Source: an uncultured Faecalibacterium sp.
Lineage (GTDB): Bacteria; Bacillota; Clostridia; Oscillospirales; Ruminococcaceae
DNA: 64,000 nucleotides
Reading direction: 5' to 3'
Assembly (NCBI GenBank): GCA_900540455.1
Contig: UQGD01000005.1
Span: forward strand, 1 to 64,000
The notes beneath the pieces were generated by a model. The model saw only the letters and a program-made list of their open reading frames with translations. It had not been told where the DNA came from and made no database searches. This document shows, piece by piece, positions 31,093-41,100 of this stretch (the first letter of the stretch is position 1; every line of letters starts with the position of its first letter). Position numbers and translations under genes: made by a program.

Positions 31093-32523
31093 TTAACCCA
31101 GCGTGACCTTCAGGGTCGCTTTGTTTTCGTAGGGCACAGCAGGCTCAAACACCCAGACATTGTAGTCCTGAGCGGTATAGCCAGCAGCGCCCTCAACGGC
31201 CACAGTAGACTTGACGAAGGTGCTGGTCACATCGGCGTTCATCGCACTTTCGTTGATAACCTTGGTCACGCCCTTTTTGGTGGCCAGGCAGGCGATGCAC
31301 ACCCGCTGCGCACCAGCAGGCACGGACAGGGTGATTGTCCCGGCCGCATACGCCTTGTTGCTCTTGGTCAGCCCACGGATATACGCAGTATCCAGAGCGG
31401 GCTTTGCCGGGGTAGCACCGTAGAAATAGTTCCGGTACGGGGTATAAGCGGCAGTCTCACGGGTCTTGGTATCCGCCTCGATGGCCACCACCGGCGCAGA
31501 GTCTGCGCCCAGATTGTCTTTTGCAGTTACGCCCTTGCCATGAGTAGCCGTAACTCGGTACTTGAGACTGGACACCGCTGTGCCGCCTGCATCGCCAATG
31601 ACAAAGCCTGCGCCGCCGTTATCGTCTGAGCCGCCGGACAGGGATGCAGCGTCCTGGCTTGCTACCTGCTCGGTGCCCTGGTCGGTGATGCGCTCCACCT
31701 TCCAGCTGCTGGCGGCGACACCAGTTGCGGGACCATACTGATAAGTACCAGGAGAGAGGGTGGCTGCGGTATAATTTGCAGTTGCAATCTTAGTACCGGC
31801 TTCAACTGCGCCAGCACCAGTAAGTGCAAAGCCACCAACAGAGGGCTGGGCCGTGATGGTGGGCTGAAGACGCTTGCTGAAGATCTCGGTCAGAGCGTCC
31901 ATAACGCTCTTGCCCTTGGTGGAGAAAGTGGCCGTGCCGTTCTGGCTCTTGGTCAGGTTTCCCACCTGGGTATAGCCGCCCGCCAGGGTGATATTTTCCC
32001 GCAGGATGACCTTGTCGGCATCCACGCTGCCGGTCATAGCAGACCACTTGGAACCATCGTAGAAGTAAGCAGCCTGCTCATAGGTGCTGCCCTCCACGGT
32101 GGTGACCACCACAAACACATCGCCCTTTTTGGGCTTTGCATCCGGGTGCTGTGCAAAGTAGCCGGTAATCACGCTCTCATCCGAGGCGGTCAGATCCTCC
32201 TTGGTCGCCGTATAGACCGTGCCGCCCAGCCCGCCGGAGACGGCTTCCAGCTGCTCCTTGGTAGCGTAGCCGGTCAGGTCCACGGTGGTGTCGTCCAGCA
32301 GGACGACCGCCCCCTCGACCTTGGCGTAGATGTCGTAGTGCTGGGTCTTCGGGTTGAGGACCAGGTACAGCACATTCTCCTTGGCCGTGCCAGCATCGGG
32401 GACCGTTTCGACCTTCTCAAAGTGGGCGTGGCCGGTCTTAGCGATGTCCTTCGCCCACTCGGTCTGCGCCCGCTGCACTGCAGTCTTGAGCGCTGCAAGG
32501 GTAACCAGTTTTTCGTTTGCCAT
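31093..32523 (-). CDS. Tail fibre protein
   Basis: 476 residues. Starts MANEKLVTLAALK, then ENVLYLVLN and YDIYAKVEGAVVLLDD strands typical of phage fibre N-terminal domains. The C-terminal half (about 230-476) is beta-rich and could be Ig-like or receptor-binding. An internal VMDALTEIFSK resembles the MLTEVFG tag of its neighbours. Confidence 0.75.
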   Translation of the reverse strand: MANEKLVTLAALKTAVQRAQTEWAKDIAKTGHAHFEKVETVPDAGTAKENVLYLVLNPKTQHYDIYAKVEGAVVLLDDTTVDLTGYATKEQLEAVSGGLGGTVYTATKEDLTASDESVITGYFAQHPDAKPKKGDVFVVVTTVEGSTYEQAAYFYDGSKWSAMTGSVDADKVILRENITLAGGYTQVGNLTKSQNGTATFSTKGKSVMDALTEIFSKRLQPTITAQPSVGGFALTGAGAVEAGTKIATANYTAATLSPGTYQYGPATGVAASSWKVERITDQGTEQVASQDAASLSGGSDDNGGAGFVIGDAGGTAVSSLKYRVTATHGKGVTAKDNLGADSAPVVAIEADTKTRETAAYTPYRNYFYGATPAKPALDTAYIRGLTKSNKAYAAGTITLSVPAGAQRVCIACLATKKGVTKVINESAMNADVTSTFVKSTVAVEGAAGYTAQDYNVWVFEPAVPYENKATLKVTLG

Positions 32524-32545
32524 ACAAACCTCCTATTTGCCGATG

Positions 32546-33595
32546 TTATGCGTTATCGGGAAAAATTTCGTCCAGCATCTTCTCCGTATCCGTTGCAGAA
32601 ACGACTTTTTCAGGTGGGATACCGCTGTTCGATGCGGTGATCGTGCCGTCTGGGGATGCGGTGATGCCGGGGCCGATTTTCACGCCGCCAAGCCGGGTGG
32701 CTGTTGCCACCGGCAGCACATAGCCAGCGCTGCTGCCCACCATGTTGCCAGGTGTCATCAGTATTGCTGTGGCTGACAGATTTGTCTTAGGCGGTGTCTG
32801 AGCCCAGAAGCGCAGGACACCGGCAAGAGCCTGCACAGCGGGGCACAGCCCGGCGGTGTTGGCGGCCTCCAGGGCCGCTTTATGCACAGCTACGCTGGGA
32901 TACACCGCCTCGGTCACGCCCTCTACGGCGATGTCGATGGTGTAGCTAAGCGCAGCTGCTTCATCCGATCCCGGCGACTGGGTCCAGCCCTCCGCCGGGA
33001 TCGTGATGTCCTTGATCTGCACGGCCCCGCTGGCGGCCGCCTGCACTGCCTTGCGGATCGTCTCCTCATGGGCAGCGGGGTCAGTATTGTGCTCACCGAT
33101 CATCTGCTGCACCTGGCTCGGTGTCACCCTTGTTCCCGCAGTTACGTTCACCGTGATCTGCGCCTTATTTGAAATGAAGATCACTGCGTACAAGTCCACT
33201 TCAAAATCTGGATTGTGCGCCTCCGGCGGCACCTCGATGCCACGCTCATCTTGCAGGATGTAGATCATCCGATCTTCGCTCTCACCATCCAGGTGTCCAA
33301 AAACCGCCACTTGGTGCAGATAGCAGGTCTTTAGCCGGTCTTCATTGGTGATTACGATACCCACCTTTTTGGCTGGGACAACATTTCCTTCACTGTCTTC
33401 AGCCTCTGTATCCTCAATGCCCAGCAGTCCAAGAGCAATTTTTTCGCCCTGTACGTCTGTTGCATTTCCAAGTAAGCTTTCACTGACAGCCTCTGTCCCA
33501 CCAAATGCCTGCGTGATGGTCAACTTCCTGCCGGACAGCGTCTCGGCCAGCATTTCTGCTCCAAGGAGCGTGTAGGCCGACTGGTTCCAGGACAT
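32546..33595 (-). CDS. Tail fibre protein (baseplate-proximal)
   Basis: 349 residues. N-terminal half matches P2-like fibre attachment proteins in style (MSWNQSAYTLLGAEMLAETL; FEVDLYAVIFISNKAQI). The TPSQVQQMIGEHNTDPAAHE segment is typical of fibre shafts. The C-terminal half contains ITIPAEGW ... GLCPAVQ ... LRFWA, shared with the gene at 29420. C-terminus EKMLDEIFPDNA is a divergent copy of the MLTEVFG tag. Stop and start overlap the gpI gene by one base. Confidence 0.8.
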   Translation of the reverse strand: MSWNQSAYTLLGAEMLAETLSGRKLTITQAFGGTEAVSESLLGNATDVQGEKIALGLLGIEDTEAEDSEGNVVPAKKVGIVITNEDRLKTCYLHQVAVFGHLDGESEDRMIYILQDERGIEVPPEAHNPDFEVDLYAVIFISNKAQITVNVTAGTRVTPSQVQQMIGEHNTDPAAHEETIRKAVQAAASGAVQIKDITIPAEGWTQSPGSDEAAALSYTIDIAVEGVTEAVYPSVAVHKAALEAANTAGLCPAVQALAGVLRFWAQTPPKTNLSATAILMTPGNMVGSSAGYVLPVATATRLGGVKIGPGITASPDGTITASNSGIPPEKVVSATDTEKMLDEIFPDNA

Positions 33596-34362
33596 TACGC
33601 ATTCCCTCCCTTTACTTTGACCTCAATGCGCTGCACGGTTTCCGTCACCTTTGCGGCGACAAATCCGTGCACCGTGATATCTCTCTGTTCAATTTTTCCG
33701 TTGATTGCCGCAGTCATCCGTATAGCTGTAGCAGCGGTTCTGGCAGAAGCATAACCCGTCACCTTCACCGGGTGTGGCTCAATTTTACCCGGTAAAATCA
33801 CCGTCATCCGTCCTGCGCTTCCGGTCAGCGCCCCACCGGCATAGGCCGTTACCGCCCTTTCTGCCGTAACAATAAAGCGGATGTGCTCAAGGTGAGCAGT
33901 CATCCGCTTGTAAATGTTTGTGATCCGCTTGATTTCGGCAGTGCTCGGCTGTTCCCAGCTATCGGACATATCGCACTCTACGATGAAATGTCCCGGTGTG
34001 CCGCCGTAATCGTACCACTCAATGATCTTTGACCCCGGATAGATCGACCGCAGTGCCGTCTCTGTAGCCCAGTCGGTGCCATAATAGCGCCGCACTTCAA
34101 GCGCTGTCTTGATGACACGACGCTTGGTTTCCAGCGGCCAGCTTTGGTTGTACCAATCAACTTTGAACTGCACAGCCAGGACATCCAGCACATCCTCGCT
34201 TACATCGTCAAGGTGGGTGTAAATGCTCAGCTTGTCCGCGTATTCCAGCGTCTTGCACTGCATTTGGAGGTAAACCTTTTCCAGCACCTGAACCCACGGC
34301 GTATCCGCCGGGATAGGCGGCAACCCAGCCAGAAGCCCTGTCATGCGCAGTTCATCAGTCAT
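33595..34362 (-). CDS. Baseplate/tail protein I (P2 gpI-like)
   Basis: 255 residues. The gpI signature is visible: LDVLAVQFKVDWYNQSW, TKRRVIKTALEVRRYYGTDW and YDYGGTPGHF. gpI joins baseplate wedge and tail fibre. The last 90 residues form repeats of a strand pattern (ITVHGFVAAK; VKVTGYASAR). Overlaps gpJ by 8 nt. Confidence 0.88.
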   Translation of the reverse strand: MTDELRMTGLLAGLPPIPADTPWVQVLEKVYLQMQCKTLEYADKLSIYTHLDDVSEDVLDVLAVQFKVDWYNQSWPLETKRRVIKTALEVRRYYGTDWATETALRSIYPGSKIIEWYDYGGTPGHFIVECDMSDSWEQPSTAEIKRITNIYKRMTAHLEHIRFIVTAERAVTAYAGGALTGSAGRMTVILPGKIEPHPVKVTGYASARTAATAIRMTAAINGKIEQRDITVHGFVAAKVTETVQRIEVKVKGGNA

Positions 34363-35509
34363 CTTCTACCCCTCCATAGGTCACACTACAGCTCGTCAGC
34401 TTGGCAACCTGGATGCGGGATACTTTGGTGTTGACCGGTGCGGTTAATGTCGGGCGCTTTGCTCCGGCCTGTCGAACCCGTTTAATAAGTTCCGAGTTGT
34501 CGATGTCGCGCCCGATCTTCCGTTGCCAAAGGATATAATCCCGCACAGCTCTATTGACGTTCTCCTGGATTGTCGTTGCACTTCTGGCGTCGCTCGATGC
34601 GATGTAGTAGCTCAGTGCAATGCTGTATTCTACTTCCTCCGGGGCATGAGCTTTTACCAGATCACCCATCGGTTTGCGCACACCCTCGAAGTATTGTTCG
34701 AGCGCTGCACATTCCTCTTTTGTTGGAAGCCTGCGCTCATCCTCCATAAGAAAAAAGATATGTACCGTATACCCTTTCTCGCAAACGATCTTTTTGTCCG
34801 TCAAGTCCGCCCGCCAACTCGAAGCATAATATTCGTAGGCATCCTGCGGTCCAGCCACAGAAAATGCGGATGGTGCAAGGTAGATCCGCCTCGTAAGGCT
34901 ATCATCCCCTTCAACATCAGTCCCGCCGGTCGATTCCGAGATATTGGTCACTTCTTTCATATACGGGATAGGATCGACCAAAATATTGATCTCCCCAGGC
35001 GGCAGACCATCACTTTTCGCTCCAGCTTCCTCGGCCTGAGCCATCACATCTACCGTCATTTCTCCCGGCATGATCTCCGCTAGTTTTGAGGTGCGAAAAT
35101 AAATCCCATCCCCAGTCCTCACTCGTGTACCTTCCGGGATCGTAATGGCCCCGGGCCGCACTGCCGACAAAGTGAAGCGCAGCGCAACCGTTGCGCGTCC
35201 CGCTGGCATCCGCCCAATTCCGACCAGTGGAGCCAGGTTGTCCAGTGCTGCACCCGTGCTTGTGGGCAAAAGCTCTGCCCTTCCCCAAGCATCGGTGTAC
35301 TCCATCTGGTGATGGAAGCGATACGCCATGGTCAGCAAAACCAGGTTTGCTACGTTGCAGCGAGCCAATGTGTACTCTGAGTTGTTCCCGTTCAGTTCTT
35401 TGTCAAACTTTGCGTATAGTTCCCTACATTTTGCAATGGTCTGCTCCAGTGTTTCTGCTCCTGTAATGCTCACCCTTGGCAGGTTTGCAAATTCCTCAAT
35501 TTGTGACAA
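34355..35509 (-). CDS. Baseplate wedge protein J
   Basis: About 384 residues, baseplate J-like protein of contractile tails. NLPRVSI near the start equals the NLPDISF of relatives; GAALDNLAPLVGIGRMPAG and the IPEGTRVRTGDGIYF strand are family features. No ATG fits: a TTG at 35509 has AAAGGTGG 9 nt upstream and overlaps the gp25 gene by 14 nt, so I take it as start (MSQIEEFANLP). A longer frame to 35569 lacks such a site. Confidence 0.88.
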   Translation of the reverse strand: MSQIEEFANLPRVSITGAETLEQTIAKCRELYAKFDKELNGNNSEYTLARCNVANLVLLTMAYRFHHQMEYTDAWGRAELLPTSTGAALDNLAPLVGIGRMPAGRATVALRFTLSAVRPGAITIPEGTRVRTGDGIYFRTSKLAEIMPGEMTVDVMAQAEEAGAKSDGLPPGEINILVDPIPYMKEVTNISESTGGTDVEGDDSLTRRIYLAPSAFSVAGPQDAYEYYASSWRADLTDKKIVCEKGYTVHIFFLMEDERRLPTKEECAALEQYFEGVRKPMGDLVKAHAPEEVEYSIALSYYIASSDARSATTIQENVNRAVRDYILWQRKIGRDIDNSELIKRVRQAGAKRPTLTAPVNTKVSRIQVAKLTSCSVTYGGVEDD

Positions 35510-35825
35510 TCGTATACACCACCTTTGGCGCAACTGTTCCGTGCAGCGCATCTTCTTTTGTAAACTCAACTCGCAGCACTTTTACTCTCGGCTCATATTC
35601 CGCTGTTTTGGCCACATACTCTGCTGTCAGCAGCGCTTTGGCCGCCTCCATCGGCTTGTCCAGGACGGATGACACGTTGATGCCAAGCCGTCGGTCTCCC
35701 TCCTGGGTCCCCATCGGCGTTGTGTATAGTACTCTCAGGCACTCCTCGATGTCTCTCAGCTCAGCCTGCGTCACATTGTCCGGTGCCGCTGACAGTGCAA
35801 GGATCGTTTTACTGATGTCGATCAT
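35496..35825 (-). CDS. Baseplate wedge protein, gp25/W-like
   Basis: 109 residues. Ends of the GPW/gp25 fold are recognisable: IEECLRVLYTTPMGTQEGDRRLG, the EPR motif in AEYEPRVKVLRVEF. This lysozyme-like wedge protein nucleates sheath assembly. ATG 35825 follows GAGGGAG; an ATG 18 nt earlier is less well placed. Confidence 0.88.
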   Translation of the reverse strand: MIDISKTILALSAAPDNVTQAELRDIEECLRVLYTTPMGTQEGDRRLGINVSSVLDKPMEAAKALLTAEYVAKTAEYEPRVKVLRVEFTKEDALHGTVAPKVVYTIVTN

Positions 35826-35835
35826 ACACACTCCC

Positions 35836-36228
35836 TCATACATATTCCCTGAAAGTCAAACTGACCTTGCATTCCATCAGGACACCCATGCGGCCTACAT
35901 CGTCCCAGGTATCGGTGATGCTTTCAATGGCAAACTTGTTCATAGAAAGCGGCACCAGGCCAATGATGAGATAGTGCACTTCTCCACGCTCGCTCATCTC
36001 CTGCAACCGGTTCAGCGCTATGCGTGGGGCCACCCCAAAGGACGAACTGAGCTGGATATCCATCTGGTATTTTTTAAGCTTCGGGCTCATGTACTGACTC
36101 TTGGGTTTGCCGTTCAGCACAGCATGATCCGCCCAGTCTGCTCCCGTGCTTCCTGAAATATTGGACGGCGTCAATACTCGTAACTGGCTGACGCTGAATA
36201 AAACGTCTCCATATGTCCCCACATACAT
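35836..36228 (-). CDS. Phage tail protein U-like
   Basis: 130 residues; VLFSVSQLRVLTPSNISGS and LVPLSMNKFAIESITDTWDDVG fit the P2 gpU family, a tail-completion ring protein. Located between gpV and gp25 homologues. Confidence 0.75.
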   Translation of the reverse strand: MYVGTYGDVLFSVSQLRVLTPSNISGSTGADWADHAVLNGKPKSQYMSPKLKKYQMDIQLSSSFGVAPRIALNRLQEMSERGEVHYLIIGLVPLSMNKFAIESITDTWDDVGRMGVLMECKVSLTFREYV

Positions 36229-36242
36229 TCACTTCACCTCCA

Positions 36243-36878
36243 TCAGAGCTGCGGTGGTGAGGTTGGTTTTGCGAGATTGCCCATGTGGAAGTGATCGACA
36301 AGACTCACGCCATTGATAACGCAATCGCCGGTTGCGCCGGTGATGTTGACCGCATTTCCGTCAATCTTTATTGTTGGTGCCGTCATGTTCAGCCCCCTAG
36401 CAGCATCCACCGTTACTGTCCCGTCATCGATGGTCACTGTGCAATTTCCCACCCTCAGCACCAGCTTGCCTTTAACGTTGATGTTCGCATCTCCGTCAAT
36501 ATCGGTCTTCTGGTTCTTCTTGATCTCCACATGGTCGTCACCTTCAATGTGGTAAAGAGCTTCTGGCACGTTGGCATCATAGCGGCGGTAGCATTTTCCC
36601 TTTTCAATGTCATAGTCCTGCCGGTACAACCCCTCGTATCCTTCTGCGGGGCTGTTCACATTGTTCCAAATCGTGCCCAAGACAATGGCATCTTCCGGTT
36701 GTGTGCCCGGGTGCAGCACGATCAGCAAGTCTCCCACCTTTGGCATGATGTACTGTCGGTTGGAGATACAGGACACTTGCTTGGTCACTGTTTCATCTCT
36801 ATCTTTGTACGTCACTTCGCAGGTGCCCGCCAAGTAGTCGATGCTGCTTACCCGGCCAAAGCGAATTTCGCTTTTCAT
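36243..36878 (-). CDS. Baseplate spike protein V
   Basis: 211 residues. OB-fold start (RFGRVSSIDYLAGTCEVTY), then a beta-helix (GDANINVKGKLVLRVGN) and a tip with SLVDHFHMGN. The HxH near the end is the iron-binding tip motif of P2 gpV spikes that pierce the cell envelope. Overlaps the gpD-like gene by 4 nt. Confidence 0.88.
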   Translation of the reverse strand: MKSEIRFGRVSSIDYLAGTCEVTYKDRDETVTKQVSCISNRQYIMPKVGDLLIVLHPGTQPEDAIVLGTIWNNVNSPAEGYEGLYRQDYDIEKGKCYRRYDANVPEALYHIEGDDHVEIKKNQKTDIDGDANINVKGKLVLRVGNCTVTIDDGTVTVDAARGLNMTAPTIKIDGNAVNITGATGDCVINGVSLVDHFHMGNLAKPTSPPQL

Positions 36879-37942
36879 CCAGTCACCGCCTCCACCTTAC
36901 TTGCCTCGATTTTTGTCGTATAGCCTGAACTGTCCAGCCTATGCTCCATGCTGTCAATAAAGTACTTGCCGTCCATCGTCCCATAGCCCAACAGGGTAAA
37001 GCACTGGGCAGCGGCTCCCGCCGGATAACCCATCATAGTAAAGCTGATCGTGGTCGCTTTATGGTTGGCGTTGGCAATGGACGCTTCAAGCTGTGCTCTG
37101 GCATCCGCCTCACTACTCGCTTTTTTGTTCAGTTTGAGCTGCCGCTCGGGCGTTCCTACCTCCACTGAGATGTCGATTTCCTCTTTCTCGTTGGTATAGG
37201 TAAAGATCCCACCTGTATAGGTTCCAGCCAATGTGGTGTTCCAGTTAAAGCTACCACGCTGGACGCAGAGCGCTGTGGGATCATCCGCCGGGGCAACTCG
37301 GCAAACAGTGAAGGCCGGGTCGGTTGCCTTATAGGCTTCCCGGTTGTAAATCCACAGCTTTTCTGTATAGACCTTCATGCACAGCCCATAAGTTTCGCAT
37401 AGTTCTTGAAGAAATGCGCTGTCCGTTCCACTCTGTTCCTTGACCTCGATCTCATGGTCAGGTCCCTCGAACTGCAGCTCCAATCCGTACCGGACTGCAA
37501 TCTCCTCCGCAATCCTTTGAACGCTGGTGTTCTTCCAGTCAAAATCCCGATCCCTCTCACTGAATCCAGTGTCGTTCGGCTTTGCTACCGCTCCAATGTT
37601 CAGCACATCTGGCGCATCGCTATAACTCAGATCGTCCAGGGTAAACGCCCCGCACTCTGCACTCAAATCTCGAATGCTGCTTGCAACGCCCCCAAAGTTC
37701 CAGTCTGTCACCTCTATGGTCGGGTAGAGCTTTGCGCCCTTATCCGGCATCCAGCTTCCCTTCCATTCATCGCCGGTGGCATCAATGGCAATGGAGACAC
37801 TATCGCTTTCCCCTTCAGCACAATCCTTGTAGCGGAAGCTTTCCAGGATTCCCGAGATATCTGCGGTGATATCCGTATTCCCATATATCAACCGAACAGC
37901 TGCCTGTCTGGCTTTTTCGCTGATCCGTCCCGCAATGCTCAT
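36875..37942 (-). CDS. Tail hub protein D (late-control gpD-like)
   Basis: 355 residues. ADISGILESFRYKDCAEGESDSVSI and DFDWKNTSVQRIAEEIAVRYGLEL are characteristic of gpD/gp27-type hub proteins, which cap the tube and hold the spike. Confidence 0.87.
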   Translation of the reverse strand: MSIAGRISEKARQAAVRLIYGNTDITADISGILESFRYKDCAEGESDSVSIAIDATGDEWKGSWMPDKGAKLYPTIEVTDWNFGGVASSIRDLSAECGAFTLDDLSYSDAPDVLNIGAVAKPNDTGFSERDRDFDWKNTSVQRIAEEIAVRYGLELQFEGPDHEIEVKEQSGTDSAFLQELCETYGLCMKVYTEKLWIYNREAYKATDPAFTVCRVAPADDPTALCVQRGSFNWNTTLAGTYTGGIFTYTNEKEEIDISVEVGTPERQLKLNKKASSEADARAQLEASIANANHKATTISFTMMGYPAGAAAQCFTLLGYGTMDGKYFIDSMEHRLDSSGYTTKIEASKVEAVTG

Positions 37943-37943
37943 A

Positions 37944-38153
37944 TCAAATTCCCCGCTTCCAGGGCGGCAGGTTCGCCGATACCTTCACCGGTATCGGCGG
38001 AGTCTGCAAAGTCATGCCAGAGGAAAACTTTGTGACGGAGATGTGCTCTGGGTTGTGCCGCATCAGCCAATCGGTCTTTGTCTCGCTCCCATACACCTCC
38101 GCTGCAATGCTATCCCAGGTGTCACCGCTTATGGTGGTATAAGTATCAGGCAT
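37944..38153 (-). CDS. Tail protein X (LysM-like)
   Basis: 69 residues; YTTISGDTWDSIAAEVYGSE and LMRHNPEH are the LysM-like gpX pattern. ATG 38153 with AGGAGG 10 nt upstream, overlapping the tape-measure end by 8 nt. Acts at the hub-tube junction. Confidence 0.85.
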   Translation of the reverse strand: MPDTYTTISGDTWDSIAAEVYGSETKTDWLMRHNPEHISVTKFSSGMTLQTPPIPVKVSANLPPWKRGI

Positions 38154-41100
38154 AGCGCGTCCGCCTCCTCTCTCGTTCATAGCGATCCATGAAATCAGCG
38201 AACTTCTGGTAGAGCAGTTCCACCAGCCTGTTCACATCTTCCTCGCTCATGCTGCCGCTGACAGTGATCTGCGGTGCAAAGTTGATCGACGGCAAACTTC
38301 CGCTCCCGCCTGCGCTTCCAATGCTTCCCCTGGGGGTCAAGTCGGGCAGCTTCTGACGGGCACTTGCTCCAACTGCCGAAGTGAAACCGTCCAAGCCCAA
38401 GATAGAACCAGTTTGCAGCCAAAGATCAATCGCCCTGCTCCGCTTGGCCGGATCATGTGGGATGATGCTTTCAGGGCCGTCCTCGCCTGCGATAGACGGC
38501 CTTGTGGCAAATCCACCGTTGCCAAACTGCGGCAAGGATACTTCCTTTAGGTTGAATCCGAAGTGCCCTCCTCCAAGCCAATCCGGCACAGTAAAGGACA
38601 ACCTGTTTAGCGCCCGAATCACAAAATTGACCACCGACACCGCCACATTGGCAATGCCCTTGATCAACCCGATGATTCCGGTGATGATCGGTTCAACCAC
38701 CGGCAGTATGCCCCTTACCACATCTACGATGACCGTCACTGCATTGACCAGTGTTGTGCCCACCAGCCCAATAACAGTAGACAGCAGCGGTACTACCACC
38801 GGGAAAAGCGTTCCTGTCAAAAATGTGAAGATTTCCTCAATCAGCGGTTTCATGTGGTTTACGCCCAGGTCTACGATCTGGCCAAAAACACCCGTCACTG
38901 TCTGGATCATGGGGATCAGCGTTGCAAACGCCTCCCCTGCACCAGGCCCAAATGTTCCCGTAACCGCCTGCTGAAAGTTCGCCAGACCTTCCGGGCTAAG
39001 GACATTCCGGATCGTGTTTCCGATATTAGTCACTCCACCCACGAAGTTGTCCAGTATCTGTACACCCGCCGGACCGAAGATATTCTCCACAACCATTCGG
39101 ATGCCGCCAAGATGATCCCCTAAGATGCTTACCGTAGCGATCACACCGCCAAGGCCGGCAATAACAGGCCCAAACGTTCCAAGCAACGAGAGAAATCCAC
39201 TTACAAAAGGTGACGCCACTGCGCCAACCACTCCGGCCCCAGCGCTAAGGAATGAGCCAACATTCATGGCTGCCATGCCTACCGGCGATGCCGCCAATGC
39301 TGCACCAAAACCGGAAACCGTCCCCGCTGCGCCTCCCAACGCACCGCCTATCTTCCCAAGCAGTCCTGGTAATCCGCCAGACTTCGCTGCCGCAGAAGCA
39401 GGTGTTCTTCCAAACAAGTTCCCGATCCCGCCCAGCGCCATTGCTCCAACGCTAAGCGTATCCTGTACAAACCCAGTGTTCGCCAGATTTTGTACCGCCC
39501 GCCCAACGTTCCCTGCATATCTTCCAACGCCAGTGTTCCCGACAACTCCAAGAATACCTCTGCCTGCTTGGGCCGCCGCAATGCTACCCATCAAATTTCC
39601 AACAGCACGAGACATTCCCTTGCCCGTTTTTGACTTATTGAGGCTTCCCGCAGACTGGATCCCGAGTATTCCGCCAAGGATCGTATTCCCCAGAGAGCTT
39701 CCGCCCAGGCTGTTTGACATCTGAGCGCCAAGCTGTGCAGCTCGAAACGTTCCTCCTATGCCAGATACTGCTCCGCTCACCCCCGCCGCAAAGCGCCTCC
39801 CTCTGCCGGGAGATACAGACATCATGCCAGCTGCCGGACCAAAAACAGTGCTTGTGATCCCACTAATGGCAGGTGCCGCACTCATGAGAGCAAAGATCCC
39901 CACAAGGCCAGTAGCCCATTTGGCTACCGTGTCGCCATTGTTTGCCACATAATCAATCGCTTGTTGGATATGCGGCAAAGCATTTTTGACAGCACTCCCG
40001 ATGCCTTCCACTGCACTACGCAGCATCGGCATGATCCCCTCGGCCAGTCTTGCCAGATCCGGCAAGCTGTCTGTGATGCCGTTCATCATGTCTATGCCCA
40101 GCGTCGCCAGTTCTTTCTTGAAAGGCAAGAAATTGTTGCCCACTGTGACCATGAATCGGTTGACCGAACTGTCAAACATCTGGTCAACGGCATTCCCGGT
40201 GCCGGACTTTACAATAAGCTCACGTTCCAGGCTTCCTTCCCATGCTCTCCCTTGTACCATGTCAATGGCATCTGTAAAGGCGCTCATGTTCTCGGCAACC
40301 TTGGCTGCGCTTTCTAGTGGCCATCTGCCAAAAATATCTGTAATGGTCGCAAGTCGTTGCTCATCGGGCAAATTTCCAATCGCCTCGAAAACACTTTTCA
40401 TGGTTTCAGGCGCATTATTTTGCATAGCCGCAGCAACGCTTTGCGCTGTCATTCCCAGGCGCTTCCAGCCTTTATCCATCCGCTCTGTAGCACTTGCACC
40501 AAGAGATAAGTTCGTGTAGATGTTCTTGATGCTTGTAGCTGCACGGGCGCCATCAACGCCCATTGACAGCAGCGCATCTGCCAGGGCCGCCGTGTACTGC
40601 GGTTCCATGCCCGCAATGTTGCCAACCGAGCCGGATTTGTTCACGACCTCTGCGATCTCCGCAGCGGAAGTCGCTGTATTTGCCGCCAAATAGTTGATCT
40701 GGTCGAACAAGTCCATGACCTGTCCGTGGCTCATGTTCAGCGCAACTTCCCACTTTGCCGCCCAGTCGCCTGCTTGATCTGCTGAAATATCCAGGGCAGA
40801 TCCTGCCATTGCAACATCTCGCAAAAAGCCGGTGATCTCTCCTGTGGCCTTATCGATATGCACGATGCTGTCAAAATCATACCCTGACTCGCCAGCGGCG
40901 GCAGCCAATCTGGTCAGCTCCTCTGCCGTGTACGGGATCTGCGTGGACAGTTTCAGGATCGCATCGGCCATCTCGTTGTACTTGCTTACATCGATCCGCC
41001 CGGCTGCATCCGCGATGCCATCAACGTACTTCGCAACATCGGCCATCTGCCCCTCAAACACCTGAGCGGTCTTAGTCGTGCTCCCTATGACGCCAGCAGC

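Noticed and set aside
28520..33595. Possible diversity-generating retroelement in the fibre genes
   Set aside because: No reverse transcriptase gene and no template/variable repeat pair are visible in the window.
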